A DNA stretch of 64,000 nt from Desulfamplus magnetovallimortis (GTDB lineage Bacteria > Desulfobacterota > Desulfobacteria > Desulfobacterales > Desulfobacteraceae): positions 245,170 to 309,169 of the forward strand of contig NZ_LT828540.1 of NCBI RefSeq assembly GCF_900170035.1, written 5' to 3'. Below the pieces are notes generated by a model, which saw nothing but the letters and a program-made list of their open reading frames with translations, was not told the DNA's origin and searched no databases. Positions 15,978 to 25,259 of the stretch are shown here, one piece after another; within the stretch, counting starts at the first letter, position 1, and each line of letters starts with the position of its first letter. A program made the position numbers and the translations under genes.

Positions 15978-17861
15978 TTACTTATTTTCGGCAGGTTCTG
16001 AGAAAAGGCAGCTAAGAAGTAGCATTCCGTCTTCAAAGCTTTTTGAGACCTTGAAGGGGAGTTTATTAAAAAGTTGAATCATACCCTTGTTTGTCGGTGA
16101 GGTATAAGCAACAAGCCCTTTTATTCCATTTTCATAAGCTGCCTCAGCAAGTTTATCTTGCAGGATTTTTGCAATTCCTGCCCCCTGCCACTCCCTTGAG
16201 ACAGAAAAGGCTATTTCAGCCATATTAACCGCAGGATTTCTAAGATACTCTCCCACAGCGATGATCTTTTCAAAGCCCATTTCTCCAACAGCCGCTAAAA
16301 TGGTAAGGTCATTGACATAATCAATTTCAAAGGTTGCATCTATCTGATCATGGACAAAACTTGTTTTTTCATGGAAAAACCTTGAAATTACATCTTTTTT
16401 ATCCATGTTGTAGTAATGTTCCTGTATTGATCTTTCATCAACAGGCCGTGCAGGTCTGAAAGTCACAGGAACGCCCTTGATATTTATGATCTCTTCAAGT
16501 TTCAGTGGATAAACCCCGTGGATGGACTCCTTAAGTTTTCTGCCGATGTCAATGAAATCAAGCTCTTTTGCCTTTTGAAACAGCTCATCCCTGAAATCAG
16601 GGTGTGCAATGCTGATAAGAGCCAAAGCTCTCTCCTGAATGCTTTTTCCGAAAAGATTGACAGCTCCGTACTCTGTCACCACAAACTGAACATCACCCCT
16701 TGGCACCACAACAGCCGTGTTCTCAAGAAAGGGAACAATTCTGCTGAGTCTTCCATTGTCCCTTGTTGATGTCAGCATGAGTATTGATTTGCCGCCCTTT
16801 GACATGGTGGCTCCCCTTATAAAATCAAGCATTCCGTTGACCCCGGAGAAGTTGTTGTAGGGCAGGGCATCGGCAGCAACCTGTCCTGTCAGATCAATCT
16901 CCATAGCAGTATTTATGGAGGTCATGGAGTTGTGTTGAGATATGATTCTGGGGTCATTTACATAGTCAGAAGGGTGAAATTCAATGGCAGGGTTGTCATC
17001 CATGAACTCATAAAGAAGGGAGGAGCCAACAGCACTGCTGGCAACAAGTTTACCATCATTCAATCCCTTTTTCATGTTGTTAACAACACCCATGGAGACA
17101 AGCCTCATGATTCCATCAGAAAGGTACTGGGTATGGATGCCAAGATCGTTTTTTTCAGAAAGGCAAAGCAGAGTGGCTCTCGTGGTTGCGCCAAGTGTTG
17201 TCTGAAGGGTTGCTCCGTCATTGATAAGCCTTGACATATGCTTTGCAATGGTGTTTGCAGTCTCAATATCCGGCATCTCCTTTTTTATCAGAAGCGGTTC
17301 TTCATGCTCCACAATATAATCAACATCATTGACATGAACAAAACTTCTTCCAAGTACCCTTGGCATACACTGGTTTACCTGGGCAATGACAACATCGGCA
17401 GACTCGGCAGCAGCTTTTGTAATATCAACTGAAACCCCAAGGCTCATCCAGCCAAAATCATCCGGAGGGGATACCTGAATCAGGGCAACATTGATGGGAA
17501 GCATACGTGTCTTGAAAAGCCTCGGAACCTGTGACAGGTTTATGGGGGTTATAAAACGGGCATTTTTACTAAGGCTTCTGTTCTTTGCAGAGCCAAGGTA
17601 AAATGATCTGATATTGAACTGCTGGGAGTGTGTTCTGTTGGCAATCAATGTCAGAGGAGCGCTGTCGAGACACAGAAGTCTTACAATTTCAAGATCTGTA
17701 AAGCGGGAGGATATTTCAGAAAGGGATTTGACAAGATGTTGGGGTTCTCCACAGGAAGAGCTTATATATACCCTTTGCCCTGGCTTTACATCCTTTAATG
17801 CTTCTTTTGCGGCTCTAAGCTTTTCAATGTAGCTGTCTGCCCAGTAGAGTGATTTGGTCAT
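15978..17861 (-). CDS. CoA-transferase/acetyl-CoA hydrolase fused to GNAT
   Basis: The start at 17861 (MTKSLYWADSY) is preceded by AAGAGAG; an upstream frame to 17957 runs into a repeat and is rejected. Residues 1-440 match the acetyl-CoA hydrolase/4-hydroxybutyrate CoA-transferase family, including GVNGMLDFIRGA and VVTEYGAVNLFGKS. Residues 460-627 are a GNAT domain (AFSVSREWQGAGIAKILQDKL, the acetyl-CoA-binding loop). Such fusions may link acyl-CoA level with protein acylation; the substrate is not determinable here. It is probably a monocistron between two repeat clusters. Confidence 0.85.
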   Translation of the reverse strand: MTKSLYWADSYIEKLRAAKEALKDVKPGQRVYISSSCGEPQHLVKSLSEISSRFTDLEIVRLLCLDSAPLTLIANRTHSQQFNIRSFYLGSAKNRSLSKNARFITPINLSQVPRLFKTRMLPINVALIQVSPPDDFGWMSLGVSVDITKAAAESADVVIAQVNQCMPRVLGRSFVHVNDVDYIVEHEEPLLIKKEMPDIETANTIAKHMSRLINDGATLQTTLGATTRATLLCLSEKNDLGIHTQYLSDGIMRLVSMGVVNNMKKGLNDGKLVASSAVGSSLLYEFMDDNPAIEFHPSDYVNDPRIISQHNSMTSINTAMEIDLTGQVAADALPYNNFSGVNGMLDFIRGATMSKGGKSILMLTSTRDNGRLSRIVPFLENTAVVVPRGDVQFVVTEYGAVNLFGKSIQERALALISIAHPDFRDELFQKAKELDFIDIGRKLKESIHGVYPLKLEEIINIKGVPVTFRPARPVDERSIQEHYYNMDKKDVISRFFHEKTSFVHDQIDATFEIDYVNDLTILAAVGEMGFEKIIAVGEYLRNPAVNMAEIAFSVSREWQGAGIAKILQDKLAEAAYENGIKGLVAYTSPTNKGMIQLFNKLPFKVSKSFEDGMLLLSCLFSEPAENK

Positions 17862-17889
17862 GATTTTGCTCTCTTGATTAAAGTAAATT

Positions 17890-18045
17890 TTATTAGAAAA
17901 TCTCCATAACATACTGATATGTAAAGATTTTAAAGAGTCGTTGTAATGCCCTCGCAATCATGAGGGTTTTATTAGAATGTCTCCATAACATGCTGATATA
18001 AAACGACTTTCATGTTTTGTTGAGATGCCTCAGCAAACATGTGGG
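17890..18045. repeat. Family B repeats, two units
   Basis: Two units with TCTCCATAACATRCTGATAT cores and variable hairpin tips (GCCCTCGCAATCATGAGGG; GCCTCAGCAAACATGTGGG). They lie directly downstream of the tpsB stop. Confidence 0.7.
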
Positions 18046-18046
18046 T

Positions 18047-19855
18047 TTATTTAAAATTACAGGTTACTTTAAAATGAATTCCGTCATCCTGAAGATTATA
18101 ATCTGCCTCTTCATCAGCATCTTCAATTGCATAGCCATAGTAAATTTCTGCATTAAACATTGTGCCTGTCCAGACAAGGCCAAGGCCGGTAGAGAGAAGG
18201 GTATTATCCTCGGAATTTTTTGTTCTTCCAAAGTGCTCCCTGTCCCATGCACTTCCATAATCCACAAAAGGCACCATTTGGAGAAGATAGTTTCCTTTAC
18301 CGCTGTTTTTGTTTTCAATATCAGTGCTTTCCCATACAGGAATGCGCCACTCTAAGGAGAGGCGGTAGCCGTTGTCTCCTATGTGCTCATTTTCTCTATA
18401 GCCTCTCACACTTGAAGCACCTCCCACGGAGAATTGCTCCATTGATGGCAGGCGGTCATCTGCAATCTGAAGATCTCCGCTTAATATAATCTGGCCTGCC
18501 TTTTCCCCAAGGCGTCTTCCATATTGAATCTGCCCAAGCCATGAAAGAAATAGACCATCCGGCAATGATTCTGAATGGACAGTAGGATCAAACATATCAA
18601 CCCCTATATTAAAAGTTGAACGCAATGCAAAAATCTGCTCGGAGCTTCTCTCCTGAAATGATTGAATTAAACGGATAACAGTGGCACGATTCTTTCCGTT
18701 GTAATCTCCTTCTGAAAAAGCAAATGGGTCGTCTCCGTGCATTGACATGAAGGTCTGGCTCTCCTCTTTTTTCAGGGACAACCCCACCTTGAAATTGCGG
18801 CTTAAGCTCCTGTAAAGGGGATGCATTAAAGATATCTCCATGCTATCCAGTTCACTTCTGATGCCAAGTTCTTTCATGGAATTGGTAATAAGATCGTTTT
18901 CGCTTGATGTATAGCTCAAGGTCAACATAGTATCCTGTGGGGTCAAAGGGAGCGAAAAAGCTGCATCAATCTCCTGTGTACCCTCTGTAAAACCGACATT
19001 AAGAGCAAGAGTGTCGCCGAATCCTGTTATATTTCTGATTGTATTGTTAACTGAAACAGTATCAGAGCCAAGATTGGGAGATGAGTGATTATCAATACTC
19101 ATGTTTATTTCATATGGTAACGCCCTTGTTAGATCAATCTCAAGCAGAGCATCGCCAGCTTTTGGCCCGGGAAGAATTTTTCCATCCATGCGTTCAACAA
19201 GGGGATCCTGGAGGAGCATCTGAAAATACTCCTGCAATTTCAAAGTATTAAATGGGGTTTGTGCATCAGGCCAGATTCTTTTTTTAATATATTCAGGCCA
19301 TAGCCTTTTATTGCCTTTAATGGTAATCTCATCAAGCCTGGCTTCAATTACAAGATATTCTACAACTCCGTTAGTCACCTTTTGCCTCTGCTTTATCAAA
19401 GCTCCCGAATTGACATAACCGTGGTCAACATAGAATCGGGTCAAGCGATATCGGATCTCTTCAAGGTCAGCTATTGTGACGCTGGTATTAAAAAAGGATT
19501 GCACCTCTTTTTTTAGTTCCTCAGTTGAGAATACTGTGTTGCCTTCAATTGTGATATCGGACAATAAAAAAGATACTCCGCCTGCTGGAATTTTTTCTTT
19601 GGGTGGGGCAACAGGAGGTAGTGTAAAATTTTTTTCCTGTTTTTCAGGAAGATAGTCAGGAATATCAGAAAGTACCTTGGATGACGGTTTGTTTAAATCG
19701 TGGATTATCCTGGATGAAGAATCCGTTGAATCAAGGGATGGTCTTTCCTGTGAAATTGTTTCTGTGGAAAAACATAAACAACAGAAAAACAGAGTACAGT
19801 ATAAAAACGGGACAGCATACCTGAATAGTCGTTGAATAAAGTATCTTTTAATCAT
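18047..19855 (-). CDS. TpsB two-partner secretion transporter
   Basis: A 602-residue ShlB/FhaC-family outer-membrane protein with a signal peptide (cleavage near FSTETIS). A POTRA domain (about 90-170, ISDITIEGNTVFSTEEL) and a second POTRA precede a C-terminal 16-strand barrel; the hallmark SVGGASSVRGYRE (VRGY/F) is present. The protein ends in Phe-Lys. It exports the TpsA protein encoded 290 bases upstream on the same strand; a family D palindrome lies between them. Confidence 0.92.
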   Translation of the reverse strand: MIKRYFIQRLFRYAVPFLYCTLFFCCLCFSTETISQERPSLDSTDSSSRIIHDLNKPSSKVLSDIPDYLPEKQEKNFTLPPVAPPKEKIPAGGVSFLLSDITIEGNTVFSTEELKKEVQSFFNTSVTIADLEEIRYRLTRFYVDHGYVNSGALIKQRQKVTNGVVEYLVIEARLDEITIKGNKRLWPEYIKKRIWPDAQTPFNTLKLQEYFQMLLQDPLVERMDGKILPGPKAGDALLEIDLTRALPYEINMSIDNHSSPNLGSDTVSVNNTIRNITGFGDTLALNVGFTEGTQEIDAAFSLPLTPQDTMLTLSYTSSENDLITNSMKELGIRSELDSMEISLMHPLYRSLSRNFKVGLSLKKEESQTFMSMHGDDPFAFSEGDYNGKNRATVIRLIQSFQERSSEQIFALRSTFNIGVDMFDPTVHSESLPDGLFLSWLGQIQYGRRLGEKAGQIILSGDLQIADDRLPSMEQFSVGGASSVRGYRENEHIGDNGYRLSLEWRIPVWESTDIENKNSGKGNYLLQMVPFVDYGSAWDREHFGRTKNSEDNTLLSTGLGLVWTGTMFNAEIYYGYAIEDADEEADYNLQDDGIHFKVTCNFK

Positions 19856-20015
19856 GAATATTTAAAATCCTCCTGATAAGCTTTGTTTTTAAAAAACGTT
19901 AAATATTGATAAATTTTGTTCACGAATATGGGGTTTGATTCTAACGTCTGCCTCCTACAAAAATGGCTGAAAAAAGAATCGAGCCCTGAATATGGAAAAT
20001 TTTTTATGATAAATC

Positions 20016-20122
20016 GGCATGCTTCATTTCCCAGTTTACACTTTCCTAATAGAAAACTCTGAATGGCGGGAACCTCTCACAAAAAAGTGTAAAGTACTTT
20101 TAGAGTCAAATGAAGGGTGCCG
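20016..20122. repeat. Family D palindrome, copy 4
   Basis: GGCATGCTTCATTTC at the left and AAATGAAGGGTGCC at the right are inverted. It lies between tpsA and tpsB. Confidence 0.7.
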
Positions 20123-20142
20123 ATAAATCTTTGTAATAGTTA

Positions 20143-23100
20143 TTATTCATTTATAATTACAAAAGGTTCAAGGCGTCTTCTGTCAAGAAATATACTTGAT
20201 GGTTCTTCCGGCCACTGGGGGTGCAACCCTTTGTTTTCATATATAAGTGAACTGGCATCCTGGCTTCCAAGCATAAGGCACAGGTCAGTTGCAAGATTAA
20301 CATTTTCAGCAAGTTCTGTGGATATATTGGCAACAGCACCGCTCATATCAAGCTTAGGGGCATCGTTTATATTGATATCTCCTTTTCTGCCTCCGGGTGC
20401 TGCGGCCTGTATGGCATTTAGAAGGGGATCGTTCTCATAATCTTCCCGTTCAGGATTGTCGAGGCTCAGGGGTTTGTAGTTTTTATCAATTATAATACCT
20501 TTTATATCAAGATTTATATCCCCGCCACTTGCATTCGAAGCCGCTGTATTTGCCTGTATGACCCCATGCTTCATGACAAGATAATGTGCAGAATCACCAT
20601 CTTGAATGCCTTTGAGTGTAATATCACCCCCGTTTCCGTTGCCTTCACTGTCATTTACAGAGGTTGTTATAAGGCCATCGTGCAGAAGTATGTTGTTGGC
20701 TCTTATTGTAATGTCTCCACCGTGGGCAGAGTATGCAGAAGTGTTAACGCTGCTGTTGTTTTTTAGCACAATATTTTTTGCATTAATGTCGATGGGGGAA
20801 GCAGGGGCATTGACTTTGCTTTCTGAAGTCACCATTGAATTTTCGTCAAGGGAAAGGATGTCTGTTTCAATGGTAAGTTTCGACTTGTTTGACAGATCAT
20901 CATCAAAATATTTGTCGGCGAGGTTCTGGTAACTGCCAATGCTGATTTCTGATTCGTTTGAAAGTTCAATCTGTTTTGAAGTGATATCTATACTGCCGGC
21001 AGGGCCTTCTGATCTGTAATCTGCAACACTCTGAATATCACTTAAAGAATCTATGGTAATTTTTTCAGCCTTTATTGTTATATTACCGGCTTTTCCGATG
21101 GAGAAAGTATCGCTTCCAATATAAGCATGGTCAGTCATTGCAATGAGCCCTGACACATTTATGTTAATTGTTCCTGCATCTCCTTGTGATCCCAGATATG
21201 CCTGGTTGAAAATACCTGAAGTGCTTCCTTTACCGTCAATACTTAAGTTTTTAGCCGAAATTGCTATGCTGCCTGAATTACCTTCGGAGTTATTTTCGCA
21301 AGAGCTCGCAATTCCAGTCCAAGAATAACTTCCCTGATCATCAATTAATATGTCCCCTGCATTGATAATAACATCACCAGCGTGGCCTTTTGAATAGGTA
21401 TAGGTTGAAATTTCTGCACCATTAATAATTTCGAGTATATCATATACTGATATTTCAACAGTACCTGCATTGCCTTCAGAACTTGTTGTGCTACGGCTTG
21501 TTACACCTGTTAGGGCTTCGTTGCCCTGCTTATCAATAAACATATTACCTGCATTAACGAAAACATCCCCAGCGTTGCCTTTTGAATATGTAGAACTTGT
21601 AATTTCCCCGCCATTAATAACATTAAGCATATCATTTACATATATTTGAACATTTCCGCCATTGCCTTCGGCGTTTGGCTCACATGCGCTTGCAATACCC
21701 GTCCATGAAGAGCTTTCCTGGTCATCAATTATCATGTTACCTGCATTGACAAAAACATTGCCAGCGTCACCCTTTGAATATGTAGAACTTGTAATTTGCC
21801 CGCCATTAACGACATTAAGCATATCATTTACATATATTTGAACATTTCCGCCATTGCCTTCGGCATTTGGTTCACATGCGCTTGCAATACCTGTCCATGA
21901 ATCACTTTCCTGTTTATCAATTATCATGTTACCTGCATCAACAACAACATCTCCAGCGTTGCCTTTTGAATATGTAGAACTTATAATTAATGCACCATTT
22001 AGAACTTGAATCATACCATTGGCTGATATTGCAACATTTCCAGCATCACCCAATGACCATGTATTGCTTGAAATTTCTCCGGAATCACTAATTTCAAGAT
22101 CTCCTGAAAGAATAATACTTACACTTCCTCCGCTGGCCTGACTGTTTTCAGTGGCTGCATCGCTTGAAATTCCAGTATAATATCCCTTTCCGTCAATTTT
22201 CAGGTTTTCAGCATTAATGGATATACTGCCAGCATCATCATCAGAGTAGGAATCAGTGGAAATGCGTCCTTTTGATTTTATCTCAATAATATCTTTGGCG
22301 GTTATCTGTACAGTTCCTGCGCTACCTTTACTTCTCTCCTCATTTGCTTGGCTGTAGATGCCTGTACTTTGTCCCAGGCCATCTATTAATATGCTGCCTG
22401 AAGATATGGAAATTTTGCCTGCATCTCCCTCTGACCAGGAGTTTGTTGAAATCTTAGCGCCATTTATAAGATTGAGAGAATCGTTCAAGGTTATATCAAT
22501 ACTTCCTGCGTTACCGCTTAATATTGAGTTTGCATCACATGCTATTCCAGTGAAAGAGTCGTTGTTTTTATCATTTATTGTTATGTTTTTAGCATTAATG
22601 ATAACTTTCCCTGCACCACCTTCACCTGATGTGTCACAAACTATCTGCCCGCCATCCATTACGTCAATTCCGTGTGAGGCAGTAATTGTAATTGTACCGG
22701 CATTTCCGCTTGAACCATCGTTGGTTGTACTGTAAATCCCTGCATAATCCCCCTGACCGTCAATATTTATACTGTCGGCTGATATGGCTATGTCACCGGA
22801 GTTTTGATCTGCAAGTGTGGTGCATGAAATATTTGAACCGTTTAAAACATCAAGCGAGCCTTTAAGAGATATTTCAATGCCTCCTGTGGAGTTCAAATCC
22901 CCTTTGTTATCAGACTCCATTGTGCTGTTGATGATTTCCGCATTTCCCGCAGCAATTGAAACAGTTCCTCCACCGTTGCCGCTGACATTTATTTCAGCAC
23001 TATTCATATGAAGATCGCCTGAATAGTTGTTTGTTACTTCGCTATTTGCAGAAGCAACTGTTGCTCCTGAATCAAAGTCCATGGTGCCGGCTTTTGTGCC

Positions 23101-23823
23101 AATGGCTTTGATTTTTAAAACGCCATTTTCGGATGTTATTGAAGGAGTGCTCTCTTCTGACGGCTGAATGGCAATATCCCCGGCAGATATGGAGATTGTA
23201 GATTCCGGTTTGAATTCAAGAACAGTACCGTTGATTTCAATGGATGCTGACTGTTGTCCCAGAAAACCAAATGACTCAGGGGCTGCCTGGGTCAATGTGC
23301 TTGTTTCTCCAGGTGATGCACTGAAAACAGAACCATCATCAAAAACAAGGGAATCAGCGGTACTCACATGAAATGCCGCAGGGACATCAACCGTTGCATG
23401 GGGGCCAAAAACAATGCCTGATGGATTTATAAAGAAGAAATCTGCCTGCCCGATTTGCGATCTAAGCAGACCATCAATGGTGGAAACTTCGCCGCCTGTT
23501 ACCCGTGATATTACATTTGATATGTTATTGTCTCCTGTAAATGTGGCACTCTGATTTTCTGATATGGAAAAGGTTTTAAAACTGTGGAAGAGGTTGCTGC
23601 CGGAGAGAGTTCCAAGGGATTGGGGAATTTCAAAATCAGGGCCGGAAAGGGCAGTTGAGGGGCCGGTTGTGCCGTCTGTTGCAATCTCAGCATTAACAAA
23701 ATCAACAAAGGGTGTTAGGCTCAGGAGAAAAAGGGATAAAAAGAGAAATATTTTTATTGTAAAACCAGGTAAAAAAGAGAGAGCTTCTCTTTTCCAAAAC
23801 ATGTAAAACGCTAATTTTTGCAT
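20143..23823 (-). CDS. TpsA exoprotein with haemagglutinin N-domain
   Basis: A 1226-residue secreted beta-helix protein. A long signal peptide ends about VDFVNA; a TPS domain (about 48-160) has NLFHSFKTFSI, NISNVISRVTGG and NPSGIVFGPHA, the region read by TpsB. The rest is a right-handed beta-helix of glycine-rich repeats, including 64-residue near-identical copies. The C-terminus (CLMLGSQDASSL...PQWPEEPSS) resembles the short conserved end of cyanobacterial and desulfobacterial TpsA proteins. Its ATG lies three bases after the mltF stop, so the two are translationally linked. The role is probably adhesion; no toxin or RGD motif was seen. Confidence 0.92.
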   Translation of the reverse strand: MQKLAFYMFWKREALSFLPGFTIKIFLFLSLFLLSLTPFVDFVNAEIATDGTTGPSTALSGPDFEIPQSLGTLSGSNLFHSFKTFSISENQSATFTGDNNISNVISRVTGGEVSTIDGLLRSQIGQADFFFINPSGIVFGPHATVDVPAAFHVSTADSLVFDDGSVFSASPGETSTLTQAAPESFGFLGQQSASIEINGTVLEFKPESTISISAGDIAIQPSEESTPSITSENGVLKIKAIGTKAGTMDFDSGATVASANSEVTNNYSGDLHMNSAEINVSGNGGGTVSIAAGNAEIINSTMESDNKGDLNSTGGIEISLKGSLDVLNGSNISCTTLADQNSGDIAISADSINIDGQGDYAGIYSTTNDGSSGNAGTITITASHGIDVMDGGQIVCDTSGEGGAGKVIINAKNITINDKNNDSFTGIACDANSILSGNAGSIDITLNDSLNLINGAKISTNSWSEGDAGKISISSGSILIDGLGQSTGIYSQANEERSKGSAGTVQITAKDIIEIKSKGRISTDSYSDDDAGSISINAENLKIDGKGYYTGISSDAATENSQASGGSVSIILSGDLEISDSGEISSNTWSLGDAGNVAISANGMIQVLNGALIISSTYSKGNAGDVVVDAGNMIIDKQESDSWTGIASACEPNAEGNGGNVQIYVNDMLNVVNGGQITSSTYSKGDAGNVFVNAGNMIIDDQESSSWTGIASACEPNAEGNGGNVQIYVNDMLNVINGGEITSSTYSKGNAGDVFVNAGNMFIDKQGNEALTGVTSRSTTSSEGNAGTVEISVYDILEIINGAEISTYTYSKGHAGDVIINAGDILIDDQGSYSWTGIASSCENNSEGNSGSIAISAKNLSIDGKGSTSGIFNQAYLGSQGDAGTININVSGLIAMTDHAYIGSDTFSIGKAGNITIKAEKITIDSLSDIQSVADYRSEGPAGSIDITSKQIELSNESEISIGSYQNLADKYFDDDLSNKSKLTIETDILSLDENSMVTSESKVNAPASPIDINAKNIVLKNNSSVNTSAYSAHGGDITIRANNILLHDGLITTSVNDSEGNGNGGDITLKGIQDGDSAHYLVMKHGVIQANTAASNASGGDINLDIKGIIIDKNYKPLSLDNPEREDYENDPLLNAIQAAAPGGRKGDININDAPKLDMSGAVANISTELAENVNLATDLCLMLGSQDASSLIYENKGLHPQWPEEPSSIFLDRRRLEPFVIINE
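21581..21964 (-). repeat. 192-bp tandem repeat within tpsA
   Basis: Two near-identical 192-bp units (21581-21772, 21773-21964) encode 64-residue beta-helix modules containing WTGIASACEPNAEGNGG. Divergent copies of the module extend on either side. This indicates recent expansion by recombination. Confidence 0.8.
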
Positions 23824-23826
23824 TTT

Positions 23827-25251
23827 TTATCCTCCGGAATGGGCTTTTTGTTTCAGAATATCGTAGTACATAAAAATTCTTTCAATGTATTTAACCGGCT
23901 CTCCACCCCTTGCATAGCCATATTTAACTTTTGTATAATACTTTTTTTTGGCAAGCAGGGGAAGGGTTTTTTTGATTGATGACCACTTGTTGGCATCGAG
24001 CCCTTGCCTTCTTGCAAGTCTTTGAGCATCAAGTACATGTGCATAACCAATGTTATAGCTGGCCATTGCAAACTTGATTCTGTCAAGGGTATCATTCACG
24101 CCATTAAATTTGTGGTATAGCTGTTTTAAATAGGCAATTCCAGCCTTCATGCTCTGAACCGGATCCCGACGATTTGATATGCCCATATCACTTGCTGTCT
24201 CTTCTGTAATTTGCATCAAGCCCCTGACTCCTGTTTTGCTTCTCGCTTTGGGGTCAAAATGGGACTCTTGATAGATCATGGCAGCAATCATGCGCCAGTC
24301 AAAACCATACTTTTCACACTCTTTCATTATTACTTTTTTATACCTTGGCAGACGGGTTTCAAGGCGTTCATGAAACTTAAGAAGATCAAAGTAATCAAAT
24401 TCATCAACATTGCCGTAATATTTTTTATATATTTTGTCATAAACCCCATTACTTTTTATTATATCAAAAAAAACAACCATTTTATCGGAAAGTTCTATAT
24501 CATCAGGTTTGACAGCCCATCCAATGTACTCTTTTTCATGTATGGGAATCCCTATTCGGATATCTGGATAATATCTTCGGTTCAAAAGTGCAATGTTGGA
24601 ATCTGCTATGGTGTAGCTGATCTCTTTATCCGATGAAGAGCTTTTTGATGAAGGGGCAACTTCCTTTTCCGATATCATGCGCAAAAGATCTTCTGGGTCA
24701 AGATCGTCATGAACCACCATATCAATATCAATTCCGCTCTCCTTAATTTCAAGAAGCCTTTCATGGTAGGATGTGGAATCGGAAATATGGATAGTTCTTC
24801 CAGGCAGTTCTTCTATGCTCTCTATGGGCAATTTACTTTTATGGTAAATAAACATCTGCTGGACAGTCATGTATGGCTGACAGAAGAGCATCTTTTGTGC
24901 ACGCTTATCAGTAATTGTTACTCCTGCCGCAATAAAATCACCCTGTTTTGTATCAAGAGTGTAGAAGATATCACTCCAGGAAGGAGTAATTATTTCAAGG
25001 TTAACCTCAAGAAACGCTGCAAATTCTCTGGCAAGCTCATACTCAAAACCCATTGGCTCACCTCTGTAGATATAGTAACAGTTCGCATTGTTTTGGGTAA
25101 TGACCCTGATTTTACCGGATTTCAAGATACGTGAAAGGCTGTCAAGAGGTGTACTTTCTTGTCTCCTGGTATAGATAATAAAGGCTGTAAGGGCTATGAT
25201 TAAGGAGATTGTAATAAATAAAAGAAAATATTTTTCAAATAGTTGCTTCAT
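23827..25251 (-). CDS. mltF: Membrane-bound lytic transglycosylase F
   Basis: A 474-residue protein: one N-terminal membrane anchor (residues 8-28), a periplasmic SBP_bac_3 domain (about 40-285) and a C-terminal SLT domain. The catalytic Glu lies in AAMIYQESHFDPKA, followed by GLMQIT and MASYNIGYAHV, which match MltF. It cleaves peptidoglycan at MurNAc-GlcNAc bonds. It lies eight bases after parC and three before tpsA, so it may open the wall for surface assembly of the TPS system; that link is inferred. Confidence 0.9.
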   Translation of the reverse strand: MKQLFEKYFLLFITISLIIALTAFIIYTRRQESTPLDSLSRILKSGKIRVITQNNANCYYIYRGEPMGFEYELAREFAAFLEVNLEIITPSWSDIFYTLDTKQGDFIAAGVTITDKRAQKMLFCQPYMTVQQMFIYHKSKLPIESIEELPGRTIHISDSTSYHERLLEIKESGIDIDMVVHDDLDPEDLLRMISEKEVAPSSKSSSSDKEISYTIADSNIALLNRRYYPDIRIGIPIHEKEYIGWAVKPDDIELSDKMVVFFDIIKSNGVYDKIYKKYYGNVDEFDYFDLLKFHERLETRLPRYKKVIMKECEKYGFDWRMIAAMIYQESHFDPKARSKTGVRGLMQITEETASDMGISNRRDPVQSMKAGIAYLKQLYHKFNGVNDTLDRIKFAMASYNIGYAHVLDAQRLARRQGLDANKWSSIKKTLPLLAKKKYYTKVKYGYARGGEPVKYIERIFMYYDILKQKAHSGG

Positions 25252-25259
25252 GCATCACC

